Assembly: GCF_008704655.1 (NCBI RefSeq)
Contig: NZ_CP023688.1
Span: forward strand, 7,136,001 to 7,200,000
Origin: Streptomyces rimosus
GTDB lineage: Bacteria; Actinomycetota; Actinomycetes; Streptomycetales; Streptomycetaceae
Length of the DNA: 64,000 bases
Reading direction: 5' to 3'
Each line of letters opens with the position of its first letter. Position 1 is the first letter of the stretch. Below the pieces are notes generated by a model that worked only from the letters and a program-made list of their open reading frames with translations, did not search any database and was not told the DNA's origin. This document shows, in pieces, positions 25,253 through 36,230 of this stretch. Position numbers and translations under genes: made by a program.

Positions 25253-27313
25253 ATGGCAGACCCCAGCAGTTACCGACCCAAGCCGGGACAGATCCCCGAC
25301 TCGCCCGGGGTCTACAGATTCCGTGACGAGTACCGCCGCGTGATCTACGTCGGCAAGGCCAAGAGCCTGCGCCAGCGCCTGTCCAGCTACTTCCAGGACC
25401 TGGCCAACCTCCACCCCCGCACGCGCACCATGGTCACCACCGCGGCCTCCGTCGAGTGGACGGTCGTGAACACCGAGGTCGAGGCCCTCCAGCTCGAATA
25501 CACCTGGATCAAGGAGTTCGACCCGCGGTTCAACGTCAAGTACCGCGACGACAAGAGCTATCCGTACCTGGCCGTCACCCTCAACGAGGAGTATCCGAGG
25601 GTCCGGGTCATGCGCGGCGCCAAGAAGAAGGGCGTGCGCTACTTCGGCCCGTACGGCCAGGCGTGGGCCATCCGCGAGACCGTCGACCTGCTGCTGCGCG
25701 TCTTCCCCGTGCGGACCTGCTCCGCCGGGGTCTTCAAGCGCTCCGCCCAGATCGGCCGCCCCTGCCTCCTCGGCTACATCGGCAAGTGCTCGGCCCCCTG
25801 CGTCGGCCGGGTCTCCGCCGAGGAGCACCGCGAACTGGCCGAGGAGTTCTGCGACTTCATGGCAGGCCGTACCGGCGCGTACATCCGCCGCCTGGAGAAG
25901 TCCATGCAGGAGGCCGCCGAGGAGATGGAGTACGAGCGCGCCGCCCGGCTGCGCGACGACATAGACGCGCTGCGGCGCGCCATGGAGAAGAGCGCCGTGG
26001 TGCTCGCCGACGCCACCGACGCCGACCTGATCGCACTCGCCGAGGACGAGCTGGAAGCGGCCGTGCAGATCTTCCACGTCCGCGGCGGCCGGGTGCGCGG
26101 CCAGCGCGGCTGGGTCACCGACAAGGTCGAGAACGTGGACACCGCGGCCCTCGTCGAGCACGCCCTCCAGCAGCTGTACGGCGAGGAGAGCGGCGACGCC
26201 GTGCCGAAGGAAGTGCTGGTCCCGGCGCTGCCCGACCCGGTCGAGCCGATCCAGCAGTGGCTCACGGAGCGCCGCGGCTCGAACGTTTCCCTGCGCGTCC
26301 CGCAGCGCGGCGACAAGAAGGACCTGATGGCCACGGTCCAGCGCAACGCCCAGCAGGCCCTGGTCCTGCACAAGACCAAGCGCGCCTCCGACCTGACCAC
26401 CCGCTCCCGCGCCCTGGAGGAGATCGCCCAGGCCCTCGGCCTGGACTCGGTGCCGCTGCGCATCGAGTGCTTCGACATCTCCCACCTCCAGGGCGACGAC
26501 GTGGTGGCCTCCATGGTCGTCTTCGAGGACGGCCTCGCCCGCAAGAGCGAGTACCGCCGCTTCCAGATCAAGACCTTCGAAGGCCAGGACGACGTCCGCG
26601 CCATGCACGAGGTCATCGGACGCCGCTTCCGCCGCTACCTCCAGGAGAAGCAGCAGACGGGGGAGTGGGAGGAGGAGACGCCCGCGGGGGAGGACGCCGG
26701 AGAGAGCCTGTCCGGCCCCGTCGGCGAGCCCGTGGCCACCGGCCCCACCGACGAGGAGGGCCGCCCCAAGCGCTTCGCCTACCCGCCCCAGCTGGTCGTC
26801 GTGGACGGCGGCCGGCCGCAGGTCGCCGCCGCCCGGCGGGCCCTGTCCGAGCTGGGCATCGACGACGTCGCCGTATGCGGCCTGGCCAAGCGCCTCGAAG
26901 AGGTCTGGCTGCCCGACGAGGACGACCCCGTCGTACTGCCCCGCAGCAGCGAGGGCCTCTACCTGCTCCAGCGCGTACGTGACGAAGCCCACCGCTTTGC
27001 CATTGCCTACCAGCGCAACAAGCGCGGCAAGCGCCTCAGGTCCGGGCCCCTGGACAGCGTCCCCGGGCTCGGCGAGAGTCGCCGCCAGGCCCTCCTTAAG
27101 CACTTCGGCTCGGTCAAGCGGCTGCGCGCCGCCCGGGTCGAGGACATCTGCGAGGTGCCGGGCATCGGCCGCAAGACGGCCGAGACCATCGCGGCGGCAC
27201 TGGCCGGAGCGACCCCGGCCGCCCCGGCCGTGAACACCGCCACAGGAGAGATCATTGAGGATGACGGGGCCGCACCGGCCGCGTTGTCATCGGAACGGGG
27301 GCTGGAACGATGA
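25253..27313 (+). CDS. uvrC: UvrABC system protein C
   Basis: 686 residues from the ATG at 25253 (an in-frame GTG nine bases upstream overlaps the ribosome site AGGGTGG). UvrC makes both incisions in nucleotide excision repair. Domains in order: GIY-YIG nuclease ([20 protein letters not shown], residues ~15-95), Cys-rich region ([15 protein letters not shown]), UVR motif binding UvrB ([18 protein letters not shown]), RNase H-like nuclease ([19 protein letters not shown], with the catalytic Asp), and a C-terminal helix-hairpin-helix pair ([34 protein letters not shown]). An acidic insert (~470-505) lies in the nuclease half. It starts a run of overlapping genes uvrC-rapZ-yvcK-whiA. Confidence 0.97.
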   Translation: MADPSSYRPKPGQIPDSPGVYRFRDEYRRVIYVGKAKSLRQRLSSYFQDLANLHPRTRTMVTTAASVEWTVVNTEVEALQLEYTWIKEFDPRFNVKYRDDKSYPYLAVTLNEEYPRVRVMRGAKKKGVRYFGPYGQAWAIRETVDLLLRVFPVRTCSAGVFKRSAQIGRPCLLGYIGKCSAPCVGRVSAEEHRELAEEFCDFMAGRTGAYIRRLEKSMQEAAEEMEYERAARLRDDIDALRRAMEKSAVVLADATDADLIALAEDELEAAVQIFHVRGGRVRGQRGWVTDKVENVDTAALVEHALQQLYGEESGDAVPKEVLVPALPDPVEPIQQWLTERRGSNVSLRVPQRGDKKDLMATVQRNAQQALVLHKTKRASDLTTRSRALEEIAQALGLDSVPLRIECFDISHLQGDDVVASMVVFEDGLARKSEYRRFQIKTFEGQDDVRAMHEVIGRRFRRYLQEKQQTGEWEEETPAGEDAGESLSGPVGEPVATGPTDEEGRPKRFAYPPQLVVVDGGRPQVAAARRALSELGIDDVAVCGLAKRLEEVWLPDEDDPVVLPRSSEGLYLLQRVRDEAHRFAIAYQRNKRGKRLRSGPLDSVPGLGESRRQALLKHFGSVKRLRAARVEDICEVPGIGRKTAETIAAALAGATPAAPAVNTATGEIIEDDGAAPAALSSERGLER

Positions 27314-28305
27314 GCGGCAGCACAGAGCAGTACAGGCACGACCAGCGGGACGCGCGCGACACACCGCGCCCCCGCGAGACCGAGGAAGACGGTGCACAGG
27401 TGAGTACGGGCACGATGCGCGAGGCCGGCCAGGGCGAGAGCGCCGCCATCCCCGAACTGGTGATCATCTCGGGCATGTCGGGAGCCGGCCGCAGCACGGC
27501 AGCCAAGTGTCTGGAGGACCTCGGCTGGTTCGTCGTGGACAACATCCCGCCCGAGCTGATCCCGCCGATGGTCGAGCTGGGCGCCCGCTCGCAGGGCAAC
27601 GTCGCCCGCATCGCCGTCGTCGTGGACGTCCGCGGCCGGCGCTTCTTCGACAACCTCAAGGAATCCCTCGCCACCCTCGACGCACAGAACGTCAAGCGCC
27701 GCATCGTCTTCCTGGAGTCCTCCGACGAGGCCCTGGTGCGCCGCTTCGAGTCGGTGCGCCGCCCGCACCCCCTCCAGGGCGACGGCCGCATCGTGGACGG
27801 CATCGCCGCCGAACGCGACCTGCTGCGCGAGCTGCGCGGCGACGCCGACCTGGTCATCGACACCTCCAGCCTGAACGTCCACGAACTGCGCGCCAAGATG
27901 GACGCCCAGTTCGCCGGCGAAGAGGTCCCCGAGCTGCGCGCCACGGTCATGTCCTTCGGCTTCAAGTACGGCCTGCCCGTCGACGCCGACATGGTCATCG
28001 ACTGCCGCTTCATCCCCAACCCGCACTGGGTCCCGGAGCTGCGCCCCTACACCGGCCTGAACGACGAGGTCTCCGGCTACGTCTTCGGCCAGCCCGGCGC
28101 CAAGGAGTTCCTCGACGGCTACGCGGAGCTGCTGCGCATCGTCGCCGAGGGCTACCGCCGCGAGGGCAAGCGGTACGTCACCATCGCCGTCGGCTGTACG
28201 GGCGGCAAGCACCGCAGCGTCGCCATGTCCGAGAAGCTCGCCCACCGCCTGGTCTCCGAAGGCGTCGAGACCGTCGTCGTCCACCGGGACATGGGGCGCG
28301 AATGA
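27310..28305 (+). CDS. rapZ: RNase adapter / nucleotide-binding protein RapZ (YvcJ family)
   Basis: 331 residues; start and uvrC stop share ATGA (27310-27313). P-loop in [19 protein letters not shown] (residues ~48-66), Walker-B-like [13 protein letters not shown] segment, and the C-terminal RapZ domain with [32 protein letters not shown] and the conserved [10 protein letters not shown]. In enterobacteria RapZ controls glmS through small RNAs; in Gram-positives the YvcJ homologue binds and hydrolyses nucleotides and the sRNA role is not established. A ~45-residue variable N-terminus precedes the P-loop. It overlaps yvcK by four bases, the conserved Gram-positive order. Confidence 0.96.
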   Translation: MSGSTEQYRHDQRDARDTPRPRETEEDGAQVSTGTMREAGQGESAAIPELVIISGMSGAGRSTAAKCLEDLGWFVVDNIPPELIPPMVELGARSQGNVARIAVVVDVRGRRFFDNLKESLATLDAQNVKRRIVFLESSDEALVRRFESVRRPHPLQGDGRIVDGIAAERDLLRELRGDADLVIDTSSLNVHELRAKMDAQFAGEEVPELRATVMSFGFKYGLPVDADMVIDCRFIPNPHWVPELRPYTGLNDEVSGYVFGQPGAKEFLDGYAELLRIVAEGYRREGKRYVTIAVGCTGGKHRSVAMSEKLAHRLVSEGVETVVVHRDMGRE

Positions 28306-29366
28306 CCGCCCGTCCCCTGCGGCTGCGCCGGGTCCGCAAGCTGGTCCCGGGCAGCCGCTCCGGCAGGGGCGCCACGCCCAAGGTCGTGGCGCTCGGCGGC
28401 GGCATGGGCCTGTCCGCCTCGCTGGCCGCGCTGCGCCGTATCACCGGCGACCTGACCGCCGTCGTCACGGTCGCCGACGACGGCGGCTCCAGCGGGCGGC
28501 TGCGCGACGAGCTGGGCGTCCTGCCGCCCGGCGACCTGCGCAAGGCGCTGGCCGCGCTGTGCGGGGACGACGACTGGGGCCAGACCTGGTCCCGGGTGAT
28601 CCAGCACCGCTTCACCAGCGAGGGCGAGCTGCACGACCACGCCGTCGGCAACCTCCTCATCGTCGCCCTGTGGGAACAGCTCGGCGACCACGTCCAGGCC
28701 CTGGACCTGGTCGGCAAGCTGCTCGGCGCGCACGGCCGGGTGCTGCCCATGTCCGCCGTACCCCTGGAGCTCCAGGCCCTGGTCAAGGGCCACGACGAGG
28801 CCCGCCCGGACGACATCTCCACCGTCCGCGGCCAGGCCACGGTCGCGCTCACCCGAGGCGAGGTGCAGTCCGTGCACGTCGTCCCCGAGGACCCGCCCGC
28901 GGTGCCCGAGGCCGTCGAGGCGGTCCGCGACGCGGACTGGGTCGTGCTCGGCCCCGGCTCCTGGTTCTCCTCCGTCATCCCGCACCTGCTCGTGCCCGAG
29001 CTGCGCGAGGCACTGGAGGAGACCAAGGCCCGCAAGGTCCTCTCGCTGAACCTGGCACCCCAGCCCGGCGAAACCGATGGCTTTTCCCCGCAGCGTCATT
29101 TGGAGGTTTTGGCCCGACACGCCCCTAAACTCGCCTTCGACGTGGTGCTGGCCGACCGGGCCGCCGTGCCCGACACCGAAAGCCTGACCGTCGCTGCCAA
29201 GCAGCTCGTCGGCAGCGAGGTCGAGCTGGCGGCGGTCGCCGCGCCCGGCAGCCCCTGCGGCACGGCGGAGACCCACAAGGGAGCCGCCCGGCACGACCCG
29301 GAGCTGCTGGCCGCCGCGTACGACCGTATTTTTCGGATGCATGGAAGGATCGGCCCATGGCGATGA
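28302..29366 (+). CDS. yvcK: Gluconeogenesis factor YvcK family protein
   Basis: 354 residues, start overlapping the rapZ stop (ATGA). CofD/YvcK fold: [18 protein letters not shown] at residue ~27, then [18 protein letters not shown] and [12 protein letters not shown], the UDP-sugar-binding segments; NLLIVALWE and [14 protein letters not shown] follow. YvcK/CuvA/GlmR proteins bind UDP-GlcNAc and adjust cell-wall precursor supply on gluconeogenic carbon. The last ten bases overlap whiA. Confidence 0.96.
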   Translation: MTARPLRLRRVRKLVPGSRSGRGATPKVVALGGGMGLSASLAALRRITGDLTAVVTVADDGGSSGRLRDELGVLPPGDLRKALAALCGDDDWGQTWSRVIQHRFTSEGELHDHAVGNLLIVALWEQLGDHVQALDLVGKLLGAHGRVLPMSAVPLELQALVKGHDEARPDDISTVRGQATVALTRGEVQSVHVVPEDPPAVPEAVEAVRDADWVVLGPGSWFSSVIPHLLVPELREALEETKARKVLSLNLAPQPGETDGFSPQRHLEVLARHAPKLAFDVVLADRAAVPDTESLTVAAKQLVGSEVELAAVAAPGSPCGTAETHKGAARHDPELLAAAYDRIFRMHGRIGPWR

Positions 29367-30346
29367 CGGCAGCGGTGAAGGATGAAATCTCCCGGCTCCC
29401 CGTCACCCGGACCTGCTGCCGGAAGTCGGAGGTCTCGTCGATCCTGCGGTTCGCGGGCGGTCTGCACCTGGTCAGCGGGCGCATCGTGATCGAGGCGGAG
29501 CTGGACACGGGCATCGCCGCCCGGCGGCTGCGCAAGGACATCCTGGAGATCTTCGGCCACTCCTCCGACTTGGTGGTCATGGCCCCCGGCGGCCTGCGGC
29601 GCGGCAGCCGCTACGTCGTACGGGTCGTCGCCGGCGGCGACCAGCTCGCCCGCCAGACCGGCCTGGTCGACGGCCGCGGCCGGCCCATTCGCGGCCTCCC
29701 CCCGCAGGTCGTCTCCGGGGCCACCTGCGACGCCGAGGCCGCGTGGCGCGGAGCCTTCCTCGCGCACGGCTCGCTCACCGAGCCCGGCCGCTCCTCCTCC
29801 CTGGAGGTCACCTGCCCGGGGCCCGAGGCGGCCCTCGCGCTGGTCGGCGCGGCCCGCCGGCTCGGCATCGGCGCCAAGGCCCGCGAGGTGCGCGGCGTGG
29901 ACCGCGTCGTCGTCCGGGACGGTGATGCGATTGGCGCGCTGTTGACGCGCCTGGGGGCCCATGAGTCCGTACTGGCCTGGGAGGAGCGGCGGATGCGCCG
30001 CGAGGTCCGCGCCACGGCCAACCGCCTCGCCAACTTCGACGACGCCAACCTGCGCCGCTCGGCCCGAGCCGCTGTCGCGGCGGGTGCCCGGGTCCAGCGC
30101 GCCCTGGAGATCCTCGGCGAGGAGGTCCCCGAGCACCTGGCCGCGGCCGGCCGCCTGCGCATGGACCACAAGCAGGCGTCCCTCGAAGAACTGGGCGCCC
30201 TCGCCGACCCGCCCCTGACGAAGGACGCGGTCGCCGGCCGCATCCGCCGCCTCCTGGCCATGGCCGACAAGCGCGCCCAGGACCTGGGCATCCCCGGCAC
30301 GGAGTCGAATCTGTCGGAGGAGATGGCGGACGGGATGGTCGGCTGA
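29357..30346 (+). CDS. whiA: Sporulation regulator WhiA
   Basis: 329 residues, ATG overlapping the yvcK end by ten bases. WhiA works with WhiB at promoters to stop aerial growth and start sporulation septation in Streptomyces. The N-terminal half is a degenerate LAGLIDADG homing-endonuclease fold ([19 protein letters not shown]; a second repeat [35 protein letters not shown]), without nuclease residues; the C-terminal helix-turn-helix is in [25 protein letters not shown]. The WhiA start codon lies within yvcK, so basal expression comes from the operon; any separate developmental promoter would sit inside yvcK. Confidence 0.97.
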   Translation: MAMTAAVKDEISRLPVTRTCCRKSEVSSILRFAGGLHLVSGRIVIEAELDTGIAARRLRKDILEIFGHSSDLVVMAPGGLRRGSRYVVRVVAGGDQLARQTGLVDGRGRPIRGLPPQVVSGATCDAEAAWRGAFLAHGSLTEPGRSSSLEVTCPGPEAALALVGAARRLGIGAKAREVRGVDRVVVRDGDAIGALLTRLGAHESVLAWEERRMRREVRATANRLANFDDANLRRSARAAVAAGARVQRALEILGEEVPEHLAAAGRLRMDHKQASLEELGALADPPLTKDAVAGRIRRLLAMADKRAQDLGIPGTESNLSEEMADGMVG

Positions 30347-30374
30347 GGTGCCGCGGTAGCGGCGCGTGTCCGGC

Positions 30375-30890
30375 GGGGTTTCGGCGCCCGGTGGTGAGCC
30401 GGTCGCCGTGGCCGACTTGCTCCCCGTACCGGGTTACGCCGGCCTTTGCCGGTGCACGGGGCCGGTCCTCCAGACTCCGTCCTACGGCCCAGCCCCTCCC
30501 GCCGTACGGCGACGATCGGCCGGTGGGGGCAGGCGTCCTCCCGCCCACGTACGTGGCAGTCTGGCGCGTACGGGAGGGTTCGGCACCGTAGGACGGAGTC
30601 TGGAGGGGCCGGGCCCGCGCCACCGCCGTAGCGGGGAGTTTCGACGGCAGGTGGCGGGTCAGCCGCCGTGGCCGACTCGCTGCCCGTATCCGGTGCCGCC
30701 GTCCCGCGCTTGGGTACGGGGCCGGTCCTCCAGACTTCGTCCTACGGCCCAGCCCCTCCCGCCGTACGGCGACGAACGGCCGGTGGGGGCAGACGTCCCC
30801 CCCCACCCACGTACGTGGCAGCCGAACGCGTACGGGAGGGTTCGGGACCGGAGGACGGAGTCTGGAGGGGCCGGGCCCGCGCCCAGTACC
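30375..30890 (+). repeat. 260-bp structured element, tandem dimer (copy A)
   Basis: Two head-to-tail units with an exact 260-base offset (for example CCTCCAGACTCCGTCCTACG at 30467 and its match at 30727). Each unit contains a 21-base inverted repeat (30467-30487 with 30586-30606, perfect; 30727-30747 with 30848-30868, two mismatches), an inner CCTCCCG/CGGGAGG pairing, and the 12-base palindrome CCACGTACGTGG. Reverse-complemented copies with only about nine differences over ~225 bases lie at 41258-41767. No coding potential: frames through it read differently in the two units. It fills the 620-base gap after whiA. I do not recognise the family. Confidence 0.92.
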
Positions 30891-30966
30891 GGACGCCCCG
30901 AGGGGACCATCCCGGGGCCGGAAAACCATGTGCGGCCCACCCCGGCCGCCCCCTAGCCTCCGGCAA

Positions 30967-31863
30967 ATGGACGCATTGCGGATCAGACCGATGGGGGCGG
31001 ACGATCTCGCGTCGGCGGAGCGCGCCTCGGCGCTGACGTTTCTCGACGCGGATCGGCTTGCCCGCAGGGCCCGCGATCCGGAGCCCGAGCTGCGGCCCGC
31101 CGCTGCCGCCCGGCGCTGGATCGACCGGATGCGCTACTACCTGGACGTCGACCCGGGCGGCTGCTGGGTCGCGGTGGACGCCGGTACGGGGACGGGCGCG
31201 GACCAGGTGGTGGGCTTCGCCGTCTCCCAGAACCGCGACGCCCTCTGGTACCTCGCCACCTACGGCGTTCTGCCCGGCCACCAGGGCCGCGGCATCGGCA
31301 GGCGCCTGCTGGACGCCGTCCTCGCGCACGCCGACGGACGCCCGGGCATCTTCTCCTCCAGCGTCCACCCCGGCGCCACCCGCCGCTACCGGCTCGCCGG
31401 CTTCTCGCTGCACCCGCAGATGCAGATGGTGGGGACCGTCGACCGGTCCGCCCTGCCCGCGGTGGACGGGCTCCGGGACGGCGGCCCGGACGACTTCGCG
31501 TGGATGGACCGGCTGGACCGCGACCTGCGGGGCGCCGGGCACGGCCCCGACCACGGCTGTCTGCTCGCCGCCCACCGGCTGGTCGTCACCCGCGACCGGT
31601 CCCGGCCGGGGTACGTGTACGTCGATGACCGGGGGAACGCCGTGCTGCTGGCCGCCGAGCGGGTGGACACCGCGCAGCGGCTGCTGTGGGAAGCGCTGGC
31701 CGCGTCGTACGGGGACACCCTCGTCAACTGCATCACCGTCCCCAACGAATGGGCGATCGACGTCGGTCTCGCCGCCGGGCTCGCCATCAGCCAGGAGGGG
31801 TACATCGCCGTTCGCGGGATGCCTGTCCCGGCCCCGTACCTGGCGGCCGGGCACTTCCTGTAG
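30967..31863 (+). CDS. GNAT family N-acetyltransferase
   Basis: 298 residues from the ATG at 30967. The N-terminal GNAT domain has the acetyl-CoA site in LATYGVLPGHQGRGIGRRLLDAVLAH (Q/RxxGxG/A as QGRGIG) and the final strands in PGIFSSSVHPGATRRYRLAGF. A second, C-terminal half (~residues 155-298: DDFAWMDRLDRDLRGAGHG; PGYVYVDDRGNAVLLAAER; EWAIDVGLAAGL) resembles a degenerate second GNAT lobe, so the protein is probably a tandem GNAT. Substrate unknown. Transcribed alone between the 260-bp element and a terminator that begins at its stop codon. Confidence 0.9.
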   Translation: MDALRIRPMGADDLASAERASALTFLDADRLARRARDPEPELRPAAAARRWIDRMRYYLDVDPGGCWVAVDAGTGTGADQVVGFAVSQNRDALWYLATYGVLPGHQGRGIGRRLLDAVLAHADGRPGIFSSSVHPGATRRYRLAGFSLHPQMQMVGTVDRSALPAVDGLRDGGPDDFAWMDRLDRDLRGAGHGPDHGCLLAAHRLVVTRDRSRPGYVYVDDRGNAVLLAAERVDTAQRLLWEALAASYGDTLVNCITVPNEWAIDVGLAAGLAISQEGYIAVRGMPVPAPYLAAGHFL

Positions 31864-31887
31864 GCCGTACGGGCACCCCGTACGGCC
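31863..31887 (+). terminator. Terminator after the GNAT gene
   Basis: GGCCGTACGGG (31863-31873) and CCCGTACGGCC (31877-31887) form a perfect 11-base stem with a 3-base loop, followed shortly by GCTTTT. Confidence 0.8.
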
Positions 31888-31910
31888 ACCGCTTTTGGCC
31901 ACGGCCTGTA

Positions 31911-31939
31911 TTGACATGATCATGCAGCGTGACCAGTCT
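31911..31939 (+). promoter_or_regulatory. Candidate carboxypeptidase promoter
   Basis: A perfect -35 box TTGACA (31911-31916) with a weak CAGTCT (31934-31939) at 17 bases. It lies 44 bases before the start codon of the M14 gene; the -10 match is poor. Confidence 0.4.
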
Positions 31940-31982
31940 GGCGAGCGCTCATTCACGAGATGGACGACGGTGAGGGGGGCTC

Positions 31983-34940
31983 ATGAGACGCAAGACGAGA
32001 TCCTTACTGGCGGCAGCGGCGCTGCTGCTGGGCGGGATGGCGGCGGTGCCGGCCGCGCAGGCGCAGGCGCGGGACGGCGGGGGAGGGGACCGGGGCGCCA
32101 TCGGGACGTGGAGCGGCCAGGTCAGCGCGGCGCAGGTGCCGCTGCTGCTGAAGGCCGGTGTGGACGGCCACGAGCTGGGCGCGCAGGTGCCGAAGGCCGG
32201 TAAGGGGCAGGTCGAGGTGCAGCTGTCGGCCGCGCAGGCGGCGGGGTTGCGCAAACAAGGGGTCCAGCTGACCCGCAAAATCGTTTCCCCGGAGACGCAG
32301 CGCAAGCTCAAGGCCCAGGGAGACCGGGTCTTCCGGCCCTACATGGGCGTCAACGGCCTGATGAAGGAGATGATCGACACCGCCCGGTTCAACCGGAAGC
32401 TGGCGAAGGTCGTCAGCATCGGCAAGACCGTCCGGGGCCACGACATCATGGCCCTGAAGCTCACCAAGAACGCCGACACCACCGAGGACGGCGCCAAGCC
32501 CGCGGTGCTGTACCTGTCCAACCAGCACGCCCGGGAGTGGATCACTCCCGAGATGACCCGCCGGCTGATGCAGTACTACCTGGCCGGGTACGGCAAGGAC
32601 CCGCGGCTGACGAAGATCCTCGACACCACCGAGCTGTGGTTCGTGCTCTCCGCCAACCCCGACGGCTACGACTTCACCTTCGAGAGCCCGCAGAACCGCA
32701 TGTGGCGCAAGAACCTGCGGGACAATAACGGCGACGGCAAGATCACGCCGGGCGACGGCGTCGACCTCAACCGCAACTTCGCCTACAAGTGGGGCTACGA
32801 CAACGAGGGTTCGTCCCCCAACCCGTCCAGCGAGACCTACCGCGGCCCGTCCGCCGCCTCCGAGCCGGAGACCAAGGCGCTGGACGCCTTCGAGAAGCGC
32901 ATCGGTTTCCGTTACGCCATCAACTACCATTCCGCCGCCGAGCTGATCCTCTACGGCGTCGGCTGGCAGGTCGCCACGCCCACCCCCGACGACATCCTGT
33001 ACCGGGCCCTGGCCGGCACCCCGGAGAAGTCCGCGATCCCCGGCTACCGCCCGCAGGTCTCCTCGGAGCTGTACACCACCAACGGCGAAGCCGACGGCCA
33101 CGCGTCCAACGTCAACGGCATCCCCATGTTCACCCCGGAGATGTCCACCTGCCAGACCGCGTCGAACGCCGACCCCAATGACGAATGGAACGCCGCCGAC
33201 TGCCAGTCGGTCTTCACCTTCCCCGACTCCGAGAAGCTGATCCAGGCGGAGTTCGAGAAGAACATCCCCTTCGCGCTCTCCGTCGCCGAGAGCGCCCGGC
33301 GCCCGGACCGGCCCGTCTCGTCGGTGGGCCTGAAGGCGCCCGACTTCACGCCGCACGCCTTCACCACCTCGTACGCGCGTGGGGAGGAGCAGCAGGTCGC
33401 GGTCACCGCGCGCAAGTCCGTACGTGACAAGGAGCTCAACTACCGCGTCAACGGCGGGTCCCGGCACACCGAGGAACTCGAAGCCTGGAAGGGCGGCGAG
33501 ACCTACGGCGGCGAGGACAATCTGCACTTCGACCAGTACCGGGCCGCCGTCGAAGGGGCCGACCCCGGCGACAAGGTCGAGGTGTGGTTCACCGGCCGTA
33601 CCCGCGACGGCAAGGCCACCCGAAGCGAACCCTTCACCTACACCGTCGCCGAGCGGCCCCGCGCCGACACCCTGGTCATCGCCGAGGAGGGCGGCACCGC
33701 CCCTGCGCGGCACATCGCCGCGTACACCAAGGCCCTGGCCGCCAACGGCCACCGCGCGGCCGTCTGGGACGTCGCCCGGCAGGGCACCCCGGACGCGCTC
33801 GGCGTCCTGAGCCACTTCGAGAAGGTGGTCTGGTACACCGGCGCGGGACGGCCCGGCGGCGCCACCCAGCTGGCCGTACGCGACTACCTCAACGAGGGCG
33901 GCAAGCTGCTCACCGCCGGTGAGCAGGCCGGCGGCAGCGCCGTGGTCGGCCGGGCGGTCAGCGACGACTTCGCCCAGTACTACCTGGGCGCCGGCAGCCG
34001 GATCTCCCTGAAGTCGCCGCCCTCCTTCAAGGGCGACGGCAAGCTGGCCGGCACGGAGGTCAAGCTGGGCGACGCGCCCGGCAACCCGCTGGACGCCGCC
34101 GGCACCCACTCGGTCATCTCCGACGAGCTGCCGCCCGCGACGTTCCCGCAGTTCGCGAGCGCCGCGGCCGGTACCTACCCGGGCGTACGGTCGCCGTTCC
34201 AGCCGTACGAGGGCGACTGGTTCGCCGCCGCACAGCACCGCGACAACTCCTGGATGCGGCTGGCCCGGACCGTGGACCTGACAGGTGTGGCCGCGAGTGC
34301 CCGGCCCGCCTTCCAGTTCATGCTCAGCCACGACACCGAGGAGGGCTACGACAACGCCGTCATCGAGGCGCACACCGTCGGCAAGGACGACTGGACCACC
34401 CTGCGTGACGCGAACGGCGGCACCGGCACCGACGTACCCGCCGACTGCGGCCAGGGCTACTACCTGACCACCCACCCCTTCCTCCAGCACTATCTGACCC
34501 GGACCGGCACCCGGTGCGGCAACACCGGCACGACCGGTGCGTGGAACCGCTTCACCGGCAGCTCGAACGGCTGGCGGCCGGTGTCCGTGGACCTGTCCGC
34601 CTACGCCGGGCAGCTCGTCGAGCTGGCGATCTCCTACGTCACCGACCCCGGCACCGGCGGCCGCGGCGTCTTCGTGGACAACACCAAGGTCACCACCGGC
34701 GCCGGCGGCGAGCCCCTGGAGGGCTTCGAGACCTCCCTCGCGCCCTGGACCGTGCCCGGGCCGCCCGCCGGCAGCCCGGCCTCCTCGGGCGACTGGACCC
34801 GCTCCAAGGAGCTGTTCCGTACGGCCGGCGCGATCACCACGCGGAACACCGTCCTGCTGGGCTTCGGCCTGGAACACGTACAGACCGCCGCGCAACGGGC
34901 CGAACTGACCGGTGCGGCGCTCGACGCGCTGGACGACTGA
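31983..34940 (+). CDS. Secreted M14 zinc carboxypeptidase with C-terminal MAM/InhA-like region
   Basis: 985 residues. Signal peptide: MRRKTRSLLAAAALLLGG, cleavage near AQAQA. A propeptide-like region (~40-110) precedes the M14 domain (~120-440): zinc ligands in SNQHAREWITPEM (HxxE) and INYHSAAEL (His), substrate-binding VDLNRNFAYKWG, and the catalytic Glu region in GIPMFTPEMSTC. The central part (~470-750) has beta-rich and Rossmann-like segments (TLVIAEEGGTAPARHIAAY). The last ~230 residues resemble the immune-inhibitor-A type MAM/jelly-roll region (FQFMLSHDTEEGYDNAVIEA; VSVDLSAYAGQLVELAISYV). Together they indicate a large extracellular metallocarboxypeptidase for nutrient or developmental proteolysis. 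ATG preceded by GTGAGGGGGGCTC. Confidence 0.94.
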   Translation: MRRKTRSLLAAAALLLGGMAAVPAAQAQARDGGGGDRGAIGTWSGQVSAAQVPLLLKAGVDGHELGAQVPKAGKGQVEVQLSAAQAAGLRKQGVQLTRKIVSPETQRKLKAQGDRVFRPYMGVNGLMKEMIDTARFNRKLAKVVSIGKTVRGHDIMALKLTKNADTTEDGAKPAVLYLSNQHAREWITPEMTRRLMQYYLAGYGKDPRLTKILDTTELWFVLSANPDGYDFTFESPQNRMWRKNLRDNNGDGKITPGDGVDLNRNFAYKWGYDNEGSSPNPSSETYRGPSAASEPETKALDAFEKRIGFRYAINYHSAAELILYGVGWQVATPTPDDILYRALAGTPEKSAIPGYRPQVSSELYTTNGEADGHASNVNGIPMFTPEMSTCQTASNADPNDEWNAADCQSVFTFPDSEKLIQAEFEKNIPFALSVAESARRPDRPVSSVGLKAPDFTPHAFTTSYARGEEQQVAVTARKSVRDKELNYRVNGGSRHTEELEAWKGGETYGGEDNLHFDQYRAAVEGADPGDKVEVWFTGRTRDGKATRSEPFTYTVAERPRADTLVIAEEGGTAPARHIAAYTKALAANGHRAAVWDVARQGTPDALGVLSHFEKVVWYTGAGRPGGATQLAVRDYLNEGGKLLTAGEQAGGSAVVGRAVSDDFAQYYLGAGSRISLKSPPSFKGDGKLAGTEVKLGDAPGNPLDAAGTHSVISDELPPATFPQFASAAAGTYPGVRSPFQPYEGDWFAAAQHRDNSWMRLARTVDLTGVAASARPAFQFMLSHDTEEGYDNAVIEAHTVGKDDWTTLRDANGGTGTDVPADCGQGYYLTTHPFLQHYLTRTGTRCGNTGTTGAWNRFTGSSNGWRPVSVDLSAYAGQLVELAISYVTDPGTGGRGVFVDNTKVTTGAGGEPLEGFETSLAPWTVPGPPAGSPASSGDWTRSKELFRTAGAITTRNTVLLGFGLEHVQTAAQRAELTGAALDALDD

Positions 34941-36116
<1,176 letters not shown>

Positions 36117-36230
36117 CATCCGCCTGATCCAGGCCAGGGCACGTAGCTGTGCGGAAGGGGCTCGTAGGGCGCACCGAAGCGCCGTACGGGCCCCGTCCCA
36201 TGACCGACCTACGCAACGGAGTCACTTCGC

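Noticed and set aside
30375..30890. Small proteins encoded in the 260-bp element
   Set aside because: Frames differ between the two units and between loci, starts lack ribosome sites, and changes do not respect codons. Structure, not coding, is conserved.
31911..31939. Strong promoter claim for the carboxypeptidase
   Set aside because: The -35 is perfect but the -10 is poor, so it is kept only as a low-confidence site.
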